64,000 nucleotides of DNA from Cryptomeria japonica. Lineage: Eukaryota > Streptophyta > Pinopsida > Cupressales > Cupressaceae. A program made the translations under genes and the position numbers. Numbering within the stretch: the stretch's first letter is position 1; each line of letters begins with the position of its first letter. The stretch spans positions 718,165,867 through 718,229,866 of the forward strand of contig NC_081413.1 of assembly GCF_030272615.1 (NCBI RefSeq), read 5' to 3'. The notes beneath the pieces were generated by a model that did not search any database, was not told the DNA's origin, and saw only the letters and a program-made list of their open reading frames with translations. Positions 11,190 to 21,232 of this stretch are shown here, piece after piece.

Positions 11190-11430
11190 TGTCTTGATTA
11201 AAGACTTTTATCCTGATAGCATTAAATTAAAGTTCTTTCTCTATTTTTTGGTGATCTCTAGAGCAGAGGTTGCTTTGCATCGACCTAGGATACATTTAAC
11301 TTGTGTTGTATTTGCAGAAATATGTATCCTAGGATGATGCAATGCAACCTCTGCTCCACCAATACGAGATAGAAGAGAAAGTACTTTAATTTAAAGCTAT
11401 CACAATAAAATGCTTTCAAGACATATATTA
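11190..11430. repeat. foldback hairpin, miRNA-precursor-like
   Basis: The inner arms GAGCAGAGGTTGC.. (11261-11296) and ..GCAACCTCTGCTC (11321-11356) pair over ~36 bases with about four mismatches around a ~24-base loop. Pairing continues outward with more mismatches: TTAAATTAAAGTTCTTTCTC on the left matches the complement of GAGAAAGTACTTTAATTTAA on the right. This brings the stem to roughly 110 bases. It could be a young hairpin RNA locus or a small foldback element; sequence alone does not decide. Confidence 0.65.
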
Positions 11431-11890
11431 GGTATAAAAGGAAGCCTACCCTATCATTTGAAGGGGTTTACCTACAATTCAAGTGATCTCTTAATTATAA
11501 AATCAATTCAATTCCAAGTGAACGTGCAATCAAGCATTCATCAAGAATTGAAGGAGAAATCAAGTTAATAAAGATATTTAATAAAGATATCATCTTTTAA
11601 ATTAAGAAATGGGTAGGAGATTAAGAATACAAACCTTCCATATTGCACACTTCAAGGTATATTAAAATCAGTTTATAGTGTATTCATTTAGGGACCTTTC
11701 ATAAAATATTCTCAACTTACATATCATAAAAGGATCTGCTCCACCAATACCAGATAGAAGAGAAAGTACTTTAATTTAAAGCCATTGGGATAAAATGCTT
11801 TCAAGACATATAAAATCAAGTGATCTCATAGTTATAAAATCAATTCAATTCCAAGTGAATAGGCAATCAAGCATTGAAGGAGAAGTCAAG
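11346..11890. repeat. direct repeat pair flanking AT-rich spacer
   Basis: The segment starting CTGCTCCACCAATAC at about 11350 recurs at about 11737. The shared core continues through AGAAGAGAAAGTACTTTAAT and resumes at ATAAAATCAATTCAATTCCA (11499 and 11837). The repeat includes the right shoulder of the hairpin. Confidence 0.7.
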
Positions 11891-12049
11891 TTGGTGCAGG
11901 TGAATTTGGAAGACAAAAGGACTCAATGAAGCCAGTAAAGACTTTTGAAGGTCTTAGGAGTGAAGAGCCAATCAATTATGCACACAATGAAGCCATTAAA
12001 GACAATCACCGTTAGCATAGATTGCAGGATATGCACAAGATGTGTTTGA

Positions 12050-12195
12050 AATGGATTTAGAAACTTCCAACCAAATGTGATTAGTGAGTATAGATGTTGT
12101 AGTGCAACTTCCCAGGTACACATGCATGAAAAATATGTAAGCTTAGATAAGGCACATGAACTATTTGACATAATGCCTCAAAGATCACCCAATAT
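12050..12195 (+). pseudogene. PPR-protein gene fragment
   Basis: A short stretch reads QVHMHEKYVSLDKAHELFD then IMPQRS (about 12113-12186). This fits the plant pentatricopeptide repeat pattern in which a YAKCGSLDKA-like helix is followed by ELFDxMPxR. Just upstream, another frame gives NFQPNVIS, as in the KPNxVT part of the preceding repeat. Frames shift between pieces, so it is a relic of one repeat or two. It is probably another captured host fragment. The match is short and the call moderate. Confidence 0.5.
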
Positions 12196-14185
12196 CCAAT
12201 GACGGTTGGGAGAAAGAAAACATCAATTTTTTCATAATCTTAAATATTTCTTTATTCATCACTATAAATCTATTATGAATATAGTGTCAATATTGCAGAA
12301 ATTTATTCTATTATGAATGCAATATTTAGGGATGTAATCTTTATATTTTTTTTTAATTAGGAAAAGGTCCTAATACAATCCCCAACTAATTAATCTACAG
12401 AAAGATACCACTAAAGAAAGAAATTCAATCCTCACCACTATGGTCTTGAAGGCTTTTAAGACACTTGGATTCCTATTTTGGCCCGCTTTTCCTTGACCCA
12501 ATGTTAAGATAGTAAACTAGTTTGAGAGAATCCATTGGGTGGGAAATTGTGTATGGTTGCAATTATTTTCATGCATGGAAAGTGATTTAAAGTTTGGACC
12601 AATAGAGGATAAGTATTTCTTGAACCTTCAAGGACATGTGTAGAACACCGCATGGATGTTTCTCCATTATTGAACTCTTTGAATATGTAAGTAAATTATT
12701 TTTGGTTGATGACACAGTAAGTGTGGTATTTGTCTTTTCGATATGTTGTGGATAATTTTAATCAAATATGGAATTTTTTTGATGCTATATACACTATGTT
12801 TTGAATTTAGGTAAGCGAAGAGGTAATGGAAGAATAAAAGAGGTACACAAAGGAAGAAGAGAGAAATAGGTGGTTTGGGATGGAGGTTACAAGTATATAT
12901 GATAATTCGTATGGATAATTTGTTGTCTATAAAGAGGCAAATAAGCTATCACAACTTCAACATGAATGAATGCCTCATCTACAGAAGTAAAAGGTACCTC
13001 TAATGGTTTCAAAATTTGTCAAAATAGTTATGATATACCAAATAATCAAGTGGAATATCCTTTAGGTAACTAATATTATCTTCAAACTATTTATTTTGAT
13101 TTTCATCATATCCTTTCCATGTGAATTTCCCTTGGTTTTAGTCCCATTTTTTCTTTATTTTATATATATTCAAAACAAAATTTATAGATGCATGCCTCTA
13201 CTTGTCTCACCACTCATTAATTGTTTGGGATTTTCATTCCATTCACCAAGGTTGGCATCTATTCTAAGACTTTGTGTCATGGCCAAGCTAAATTATTTGC
13301 CTCTAGTTTCTCTCCAATCTAGTCACCTAGTAGCATGTGAAATCTATCTCTTCCTAATTATTATTCTCTCCATCTTGTTAATGACCATTTCATTAATGAA
13401 TCCTTCCTCAAGATTCTTTCCCAAGTAATAATCTTGCATATTGGAAAATAAATTACGCTTCTATTTTTCCAAACTACTCTTCCTTATAATGTTTAGATTT
13501 ATTCTAAAGTGCTCATTGTGACTCATGTTTACTACTCTTCCTATTAGTCTCATTCCAAATCTCCTACAAAAATATGGAATGATTACATTTATATTTTATT
13601 TGTGTCTCCTAAATATCCACAAAATTTGGAACAATAATACAATTTTTCAATAATATTTAATTGTAAAAGAAAGGATTAAAATGGAACTAAACACTCTAAA
13701 TAAATTAATCAGGGGATCCATCTTCTTATAGTCTAGGCCTTAGAATAGATTTTATTAACACTTCACCTTTTGCCCTTTTTTCAATTGAAGTTAGTTTAGG
13801 ACAAAAAGCATCGTGAGATTGAAATATCAGATGATCAAGTTCCATCTATTCAAGCATTCGACAATTCAACGTAAGTCCCCTTGTGATACCAACAATCACA
13901 TCAACCAACTATGTTTATCCACACGTCGTGACCTGACATACCAGAACCTTCGAGTTGTCTCAAGTGATCCTTAAGAAAATCTCCAGCATTTGAGTAACTT
14001 TGTTCAAGAGAGGATAAGATACTTTTGGGTATTTTATTCTACGTTCGCATGTGCATAAAAAACACATCAACACCTCCCACTTGTCAATGGATAAGCTAAA
14101 GTTTCTCTATAATGAATGGTTTATAAGGCACACCACTTGATCATGAAGGTTTTGCAAATGGGGTGGCAAGTTGAATGGGTTTGAT
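12196..14185. other. CACTA interior, no gene recognised
   Basis: AT-rich sequence with stops in all frames. The longest open frame (13096-13428, +) is hydrophobic and of low complexity, without a recognisable domain. Nothing else supported. Confidence 0.45.
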
Positions 14186-14272
14186 CTTGGGACAATCTAC
14201 ATGGTTAAACATGCTTGATTTAGAGTAGTATTAGTATGGGTGACCTCCTAGGAATCCCTAATGCTTCACCGC
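14186..14272 (+). pseudogene. 5S rRNA-like relic
   Basis: GGTTAAACATGCTTGATTTA, then AGAGTAGTATTAGTATGGGT, then GACCTCCTAGGAA, follows the 3' two-thirds of plant 5S rRNA. It includes the internal promoter block resembling GGATGGGTGACCTCCTGGGA. C to T type changes (GCGTGC to ACATGC, GGGCGAGAG to GATTTAGAG) and a missing good 5' end make it non-functional. It could descend from a 5S-bearing Cassandra-type LTR, a 5S-derived SINE or a plain 5S copy; no flanking LTR pair was found to decide. Confidence 0.7.
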
Positions 14273-16415
14273 TATGAGCATCACTTTGATGAAATGAGTA
14301 CTAAGTGATCCATTCTTATGAGGGGTTCATGTAAACTACTCATGAGAATGGGTCAACTTGACTCTAAAACTATGCAAGTGAATTTTGATATAAATATCAT
14401 AGTATGAAAGTCTTGTGAAAACACTCATTCTTCTAGCATTGAAAGTTGTGAGAGAGTTATTAAGGGGATTCTCATGTGTATAGATTCAATGTATAAGTTC
14501 AAGACAGATATTGAGGTGATATTTCTTTCCTTTTGGTACATCAATCTTTAAATTGGATGTTCTTTTGCCTTCATGGTAGGGAGTAAGTAATTTTTATGTG
14601 GGTTACTTTTTTCATTATTGGATTATTAAGGAAAACATAGTTTGTGAAGAGGAGGTTTTGCTTGTTATCTTATAAAAAAATTGGGTATTAGCTATTATAA
14701 TAAATGATAGACAAAACAATGTCCTCTAAGGCTGTTGAAAAGAAATATCTATATGATGGATTCTCTTCCCAATTTATCTTCAAAGTTATTTAGTAAATAT
14801 TTGGGAAACCAAAATAGGGTATGTTGATTTGCAAAGGAAGAACTAAATACAAAAATTCCCAAAAGAAGATGTGTTAGCTAATTATTTTTACAAAGTGATT
14901 ATTGTACTACCTTACTTTGTTTTGTCTTAGCTTGAAAAAAAAAGTCTAGTTTAGATTATTTTCCTATAAAGCAAAATTGTCTAACAATATTGTTATCAAA
15001 TGAAAATATTTAGAAGCTATTCCATATGATATTCTTGATAAAACCATTTCTTTTATAGAATCTAGAAAGGTAAATATTTTAAGATTTGACTATGGAGATG
15101 GCCACCCAAGATCTAGAGGTCTAATGGAAAGCACAACAAAATGAGAAGATCAATATGACATGAATAAACTATATTCCTATCAATGAATTCAAGTTTACAA
15201 TATGAATGAATGAAATTATAAATAGAACCCCTTGATTATATAGGTCATGTAGGACAATAATAATTTGAAATAAATGTCCACCACACATCTGATCTCCTTC
15301 AAGATAAGCATTAAAATATGAAGTACACAACCTATCTTCCCTACAATGAGGAAAATACAAATTATCTAACACCAGAAGACACAATCAACTTCACTCCAAT
15401 GGCTTCCTGAAAACCAAAGCATGATCTATCTAGCCATAGATGGAAATTTTTCATACCGTTTAAAATAATGTCTCCCATTACCAATGACTGATTGATCAAT
15501 GTCGGCCCCCATTCCCCACTGCGGCCATGGCATATGAAGATATGATTACCATATTGATGTGTAAGCTACTGGTAGAGTCTCCCACACCTGGAGGGAAGTT
15601 GATCAACCATCAAATCAGTGACCACTTTTCTTAATGGCTTACACTGAAACAATCTTATCACTTTTAGTTTGTCTGGAAGCAAAAAAATTAATGATACCAA
15701 GGTGACGCGTGTTATGTTCCACTCAACGCAAAAAGAATAAAATATTTCTGGGATCTTAACTCTGGTGACAGTTAATTTTTTTAATATGTTATCTATATTA
15801 AAGATTATTGGATAATTTTTCTAATTCTTGCTATTTTTGGAGAAGTTTGAAGGGAGGAGATAAAGGGTTAGAATGCTTAGAGAATGAATGAAGAAGAAGC
15901 CAATTCCATAGATAAAAATTATAATTATCATGGGGAGGGACATTAAAATGATATGCTTCGAGTGGGGAGGTGCATTAAAATGATATGATATGCTTCGAGT
16001 GGGAAACTCCTTATGGGAAGTGACATGGATAATGAGACCTCCTATAATTGTGTGTGGAATTTAGGCTGAGTCAAGGGAAAATAATCTTTGATTGAACAGA
16101 ATCATTATCATTTGTTTTTTTTCTGAGTTATTGGACTGCTAGTGATTTAGTTATGTTTATTAGTTATTTCTGTAGCTTCAATTTTGTAATATTTAATTGT
16201 TTTATTCAATCTAAAAATAATAATAATTGATATTTACAAAATGCTACTGGTCAATAAAAATCAGATAATATGATTCTTAAACTTCCCTTAGTGGGATGAT
16301 AAACTAACAAAAAATTGATACATTTTTAGATCCACTTTGACATACTATGTTAGTGGCCCTTAAATCTCCAAAAGATATAAAAAAGAAATGATAAAATGGA
16401 ATCCTCCCTTTCTTG
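14273..16415. other. CACTA interior, no gene recognised
   Basis: AT-rich. A frame at 15169-15384 (-) has no recognisable domain. The stretch 15390-15680 is less AT-rich and may be another captured piece, but I cannot identify it. Confidence 0.4.
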
Positions 16416-16570
16416 GCTTTAAAACTGAACTTTGATGGGGCTAGGTATAAACCTTTTTTATCTATTGGTCCAGAATATGAGGCTAAGTTTTAAGCCTTCT
16501 TGAATAGTTTGAATCTCCGCAAAGAGAAGAATCTTGCTAATATAGATGTGAAGTGGATTCTCGAATTTAA
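16416..16570 (+). pseudogene. RNase H-like relic
   Basis: One frame reads ALKLNFDGA, later GPEYEAKF, a stop, then AFLNSLNLRKEKNLANIDVK. This resembles the KLNFDGAS...NNEAEYEALL...GLKxLxIEGD pattern of plant RNase H domains linked to non-LTR elements. It is short and degraded, so the call is tentative. Confidence 0.35.
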
Positions 16571-17454
16571 ATAAATGCAATTAGCACACATAAATTTGTA
16601 AATTAGAAAGTTCAAAATATTACATACTCTATTTGAAATTTTCTAGATAGCTTACACGATGTACGAGCGACTGCCAACTATACCTATGAACAATACATTT
16701 TGGAGGTCATTTTGAATGACAAAAAGCATTGGAAGAATCTATAGTTTGGATTTCATTCATATTGTACTCCCTTAGATTGGCCATGGAGAGCCCAAGGTAG
16801 GTTTCGGTTAATTATCTTTTCACATTCATGTGGTTGTCATAAGTGTCCATGACCTTTCTTTTACTCTTGCTAAGTTTCAAAGGATGGACGATGATGTAAA
16901 AACTTAAACCAAGTGATTGTTGTAATGGATGGTGTTGTAAAGGCCATATGATAGGTCACTAATCTTTAATGTTTCCAAGGTAAACATTTACATGGAGGTA
17001 TAGTGTATGAAGAATTTCTTATAACTTTCATTCTTATTCTCATAAAAAAGCATTGTGTAGCTGGCAAACGCCTTCATCAAGGAGATGAAAGAGGTAGTTC
17101 ACAATGAGAAGCCAAAAGGTTGGGTTTCTTGGTGGATATTCGATGTTAATTTTATGTCTTAACCAAGCCACCTTCTAACCATGATTAAAGATAAATATAA
17201 AAGGTTAAAACAAGACAAATATGATGAGCCCAATCTCATACAAAATTATGCAATTTGTATATATACACATTAAGACATTCCCTTAAAAGGATGAAAAAAG
17301 AAAATGAAAAAGAAATCATTTATAGAAATTTCACCATTACAGAATCAATAAACCAAATGAATCTGAATCACCACATATCCTCCCAGTTTCTCCTTTGCAC
17401 CACAAAAAATCTGATAAACTAAAGAAGTGACAGCCTAATATTTCAGTCAAGAAG

Positions 17455-18100
17455 CTATTTCTTCATCTGGTGAAGAAACTTACTGTAGTTGTTGAATGAG
17501 GATCCTCCTTCCTTCACCACATCTATACTGCTTCTCATCAATTTGGTGACATGCTTCCTTATCTTTGCGCCATCTTCTCCCACCAGCAACCTGTCAATGG
17601 CTCTAACAATCTCCCCCTTCTCTATTATTCCATCCTTATTCGATTCCAAAGGCATGGAGGGAATATACCTTACTTTCTTCTCTTCTTTGGGAGCTCCTTC
17701 AATAACACCAAAAACAACCAGTCTAACCAAAACGCAAGAAGGAAAAGAAAAAAATTACGAAGAAGCGTGACTCTGTCTTACCATCTTGAGCAAGGGTCCC
17801 AAGAGAGACGAGCCTCAGAATGAAGTAATGGATGGCACAGTTGGCGACAAGCGATGCGTGGAAAGCAAAGAGAGGAATCTTATAGAAATCGGCTATTGCC
17901 TTTAACCCAAAACATGTCATTGCATCTACTATTATACCGGTGATCTTGTGCTCTTCTTCCCTCTTGTTGATCTCCTCAATAAGGCTCTTAATTACAGAAG
18001 GTTCCATGTTGTTATCTAATGCTTGCAATAGATTTGGAATGTTGGTGCGTTTGTCATCGGGCGGCAAGCTTGTCACACCAATATTGATCTTCCCTGCCAT
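17455..18100 (-). pseudogene. captured UDP-glycosyltransferase fragment with intron, chimeric but open
   Basis: Two exons of a family-1 plant UGT. Exon 1 (18100-17782) gives GKINI, then NIPNLLQALDNNMEPSVIK and the donor-side IIVDAMTCFGLKAIADFYKI core. An 85 bp GT-AG intron follows (17781-17697). Exon 2 (17696-17455) gives GAPKEEKKVRYIPSMP, then jumps to the C-terminus (GEIVRAIDRLLVGEDGAK, KEGGSSFNNYSKFLHQM). The N-terminal ~60 residues and the middle, including the PSPG sugar-nucleotide box, are missing, so no glycosyltransferase activity is expected. The splice rejoins frames to ~186 codons without a stop. The retained intron shows DNA-level capture. UGT83A-like subfamily is my best guess. 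Antisense ORFs here are shadows. Confidence 0.85.
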
Positions 18101-18189
18101 GATTAAACCCACAGGTTCGCTACAGAGGCGGGACGAATGAGAGGCGAGATTTCATAAAGAGGCGGGATTTATGAAATGACTTGGTCTTT

Positions 18190-18378
18190 TCTTTTTTATT
18201 TAAGTAATGCACACTGTCATCGGAATTTTGATGAACGTGGGCACTTTTTCTAAAAAACCCTAAATGTCATTGCATTATCGTCAGAATTTTGATGAAATCG
18301 GGCATTTTTTCAAAAAAAAAAATAAGTTTTATCACAATATACCTTCTCCATCGGAATTTTAGGCTAAATGTATTAGTG
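18190..18378 (-). repeat. right subterminal and terminal region of the CACTA element
   Basis: Three copies of the ATCGGAATTTTGATGA-type motif (18219-18235, 18279-18296, 18350-18360) precede the terminus TGTATTAGTG (inverse CACTAATACA). They match the motifs at the left end. Confidence 0.8.
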
Positions 18379-18655
18379 CCGCTCAAGAGTATGCTGGGAG
18401 AGATGATATCCCCAACGCATCCCAACTTGAAGTACCTTTGTGGGGTGATGAAATCCCCAGTCAAAGATACCCCTCACTATGTAGAACAAAAAGAAAATTT
18501 GGATGTCATTGTCACCTTCCTTCTTTCTCCTGTGGGCCTGATGGTGGGTAGAAAGTCAGTTAGTGCAATAGTAGGTCCACCCCAGACATAATGAAAAGTT
18601 ATTTTCCCTTAAGAAAATGAAAAATGAGTTAATCTAATGCAGCTTGATTCACGTT
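18379..18655 (-). other. LTR-element sequence resuming after CACTA
   Basis: Starts with the CCG duplication. It continues the interior of the - strand LTR element. A 100-codon frame (18289-18591, +) spans the CACTA junction and is not a gene. Confidence 0.5.
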
Positions 18656-18659
18656 CTTT

Positions 18660-19010
18660 TTATAGCCCAAATTTAGGTGTTAGATCTGCATGTGCATGTC
18701 AATTTTAAACACCAAATCCAAGAATGAAGGCATACATGTCAATTTTAACCATTTGTTTGATTTTTAAGCACCAAAAACCAAGTGTAGGATGCATGCATGT
18801 CAATTTTAGCCCATGTTCATTTTAAGCACCAACAACAAAGTGTGAGATTATCCATGCATGTCAATTTTAATTGTTGTTGATTTTAAGCACTAAAAATTGA
18901 AGTGTGAGATGTGCATGCATGTCAATTTTAATGTTGTTGATTTTAAGCACTAAAAATTGAAGTGTGAGATTATTCATGCATGTCCATTTTAACTGTTATG
19001 AGATGTGCAT
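18660..19010. repeat. tandem repeat in the LTR-element leader, ~60 bp unit
   Basis: Five to six diverged copies of a unit containing GCATGCATGTCAATTTTAA, then GTTGATTTTAAGCAC and AAAATTGAAGTGTGAGAT. It lies in the 5' leader of the - strand LTR element. Confidence 0.85.
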
Positions 19011-19124
19011 GCAAAATTACTAATCTAATCCTCTCTGTGAATCCGCCATGAGCTGTAAACAGAAGATTAGTAGCCAAAATAAACCAACAGAAAATAGAAA
19101 CTGAGAACTTGATAGAGGTGATTG

Positions 19125-19250
19125 TGTAATACTACCTGAGCGATTGCGTGATATTTACTGAGCAAATGCGTGAATCTGACAGAGCGAATGCGTGACTTTA
19201 TCTGCTCGATTGCATAGCACTAACAGGTGGATTACATGATAGAATGCAGA
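19125..19250. repeat. short-motif array around GCGATTGCGTGA (block 1)
   Basis: Repeats of GAGCGATTGCGTGAT-like words every ~25-30 bases, with variants GCAAATGCGTGA and GCGAATGCGTGA. The array resumes at 19655-19805, on the other side of the small ORF. Confidence 0.8.
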
Positions 19251-19280
19251 CAACAAAAAAATTAGAAAAATACAAGAAAA

Positions 19281-19535
19281 CTAAACCCGATCAGGAACCT
19301 GCGAAACCAATTGTGAAGCCCTAGCCAAATCCCTCATCATCCATTCAATATTGATTAGATCATATTTAACTGTATAAGAAAGAACTATGCTATTATATCT
19401 ATCTAAGGCTAGTTGTTCTTCTGAATTTTGTATCAATTTTTCTGCTTGGAGAAATTTTTGATATTGTTTAGCTTCCCTCCTTTGTTGTTTCATCCTTCTC
19501 ACACCTGAAATTTTGAACTGAACTTTTCTTGCCAT
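19281..19535 (-). CDS. small basic ORF in the LTR-element leader (84 aa)
   Basis: An ATG at 19535 opens 84 codons. The N-terminus is rich in Arg/Lys/Gln (MARKVQFKISGVRRMKQQRR). The rest is helical and amphipathic, ending SQLVSQVPDRV. It lies ~370 bases after the primer site of the element and between two blocks of GCGATTGCGTGA repeats. No known domain is recognised. It might be the start of a truncated gag or a leader ORF. Its intactness is weak evidence, given the size. Confidence 0.35.
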   Translation of the reverse strand: MARKVQFKISGVRRMKQQRREAKQYQKFLQAEKLIQNSEEQLALDRYNSIVLSYTVKYDLINIEWMMRDLARASQLVSQVPDRV

Positions 19536-19654
19536 AAACTTTGTTAATCAAACCCTGAAGTAAAAAAAAATTTGATCCCGGATTAACCAAATTTAGGATA
19601 AAATTATACAAAATTAATAACAGACAGAAGAAAAATAAAACAACAATTAACCTT

Positions 19655-19805
19655 GCGGATGAGTGACCCAGAAAGGGTGATTGCGTGATCCAGACAGGTC
19701 GATTGCATGACCCTGTCGAGATGAATGCATGACCCTGAAGGGTTGAATGCGTGAATCTTTCTATGCGATTGTGTGATGATGTAAGATCGATTGCGTGATG
19801 GAAAA
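19655..19805. repeat. short-motif array around GCGATTGCGTGA (block 2)
   Basis: About six copies, for example GGTGATTGCGTGATCC, GGTCGATTGCATGACCC, GATGAATGCATGACCC and GATCGATTGCGTGATGG, at ~25-30 base spacing. Confidence 0.85.
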
Positions 19806-19902
19806 ATCTTTTCTTGAAATTCGTGCAACCTGCAAAAAAAAAAAAAATCCGTACAATCTGCTAAAATCACACAGAAAAATAAAGAAGGTTAAATTGTTGT
19901 TA

Positions 19903-19921
19903 GTTCACGTCGGGTTCACCA
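19903..19921 (-). other. primer binding site of the nested LTR element
   Basis: On the - strand TGGTGAACCCGACGTGAAC follows the LTR after three bases. It begins TGG, as a site complementary to a tRNA 3' CCA must. I do not assign the tRNA. Confidence 0.6.
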
Positions 19922-19924
19922 AAA

Positions 19925-21232
19925 TGTGCTCCTTAACTATCTAAGCAATTCAAACATAAAACCAATGAAATGATGCAATTAAGAAATAGGAATTAAAATC
20001 ATTCAATAAAACTCCCTATCCCAAGATGGCATATCGCTTCCATTGCTCTTCTCCTCTTCATGGTATGATGGCTCTCAGATATTGCACTGGTAACCTGCAA
20101 GTGACACAAAGATTCAAAGTTCGTGATTCAGAGTCAAGATTGAGGAGGATTGAAAATGGAGATTGAATGCTCAATTTATAGAAAATTGGATGAGATTGAT
20201 TGAAAGGTGGAACAAAATGATCAAGAGGTGTGAACTCAGGTGAGCTCAAATGCAAGTTGATAGTTGAACTGCTAATTGTAGGAGTGAAACTCAATAGATT
20301 GAATAGATTAATTGAGTTAACTGATTGATGAAAGAGTTAACTGAAGGAAGAAAAATGATGATTGGTGGAAATAAAGAAGATGACACAAAGAGCTTAATTT
20401 AGAAAAAGCTAATTGAAAGATGGAAATAAAAGTTGAAGAGATAAATGATTTAATTAATTAATTGATTGAATTAATTAATTTAGCATGTGCTTGCATTTAG
20501 ATTTAGATTTTTAATTTAATCTTTGCATGAGATATTATTCAAATAATTGAATTTATTAATTCAATTTAGCATTTGAATATATTTAGAACTTGACTTTGAT
20601 TTTCAATTTGGTTTTTGAAATCATGCACATGTATTTGAATTTGGAAGAAATTAGAAGAATATGAAATTGAATGAAATTAGAATTTAGAGAACTAGAAGAA
20701 CTAATTAGTTAATTAAATAATTTAAAGAAACTATTTAATTATGTTAGAAATGGAATTTAATTAAATGATAAAGATTATTTGAATTAAAGGAATTAAATCA
20801 CAATTAATTAAATAATAAATATTTAATTAATATTTAGAAAATGGAATTTAATTAAATAATAAAGATTATTTAAATTAAAGGATTAAATCACAATTAATTA
20901 AATAATAAATATTTAATTAATATTTAGAAAATGGTTGAATGATTAGATGATTGGAGATAGAAATTGAGAATTAATTTATTTAAATAATAAAGATTATTTA
21001 AATTGGGGATTTAAACATAATTAATTAAGTAATAAATATTTAATTAATATTTAGAAAATGATTAAAATGATTAAATGATGATAGAATAAGAAAATAGAAT
21101 AATTAGTAAGATGATGAGGAAATATGAAATTAGAAAAAATAGATTAATTCACTTAATTAAATAATAAAGATCATTTAATCACTTAGAGGAATAATTAGTA
21201 CATGATCAATGAGACATTTTTAGGTGTCTACA
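19925..21232 (-). repeat. 5' LTR of nested non-autonomous LTR element
   Basis: Partner of 1650-2903. The - strand start is TGTAGACACC; the + strand edge reads TGTGCTCC, so the LTR is TG...CA. It is ~55 bases longer than its partner because of an extra unit in the internal AT-rich array (about 20755-20850). The first ~500 bases of the two copies differ at only scattered sites. Confidence 0.9.

Larger units (their letters stand above)
8210..18378. mobile_element. CACTA DNA transposon, non-autonomous, carrying host gene fragments
   Basis: The left end begins CACTAGTACATTT (8210). The right end, on the opposite strand, begins CACTAATACATTT (18378). It is flanked by identical 3 bp direct repeats CCG (8207-8209 and 18379-18381), the CACTA superfamily target-site length. 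Subterminal regions on both sides hold repeats around TCGGAATTTTGATG, another CACTA trait. No TNP2-type transposase or TNPA is recognisable in ~10.2 kb, so it must have been moved in trans. Inside are a DRM inverted repeat, a second hairpin, PPR, 5S-like and RNase H-like relics and a UGT fragment with its intron. It sits inside a - strand LTR element. The family call is firm; the full list of captured pieces is less so. Confidence 0.9.

Noticed and set aside
13096-13428. 110-codon ORF
   Set aside because: Hydrophobic low-complexity translation of AT-rich DNA, no domain.
14186-14272. Functional 5S rRNA gene
   Set aside because: Many substitutions in stems, no good 5' end, single copy inside a transposon.
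17489-18140. + strand ORFs opposite the UGT fragment
   Set aside because: Antisense shadows; the - strand reading matches UGT and has a consistent splice.
8210-18378. Autonomous CACTA element
   Set aside because: No TNP2-like transposase segment could be found in any frame.
19125-19805. CRISPR-like alternation of a short repeat with spacers
   Set aside because: Repeats are diverged and irregularly spaced, in a plant retrotransposon leader; no cas genes and wrong organism.
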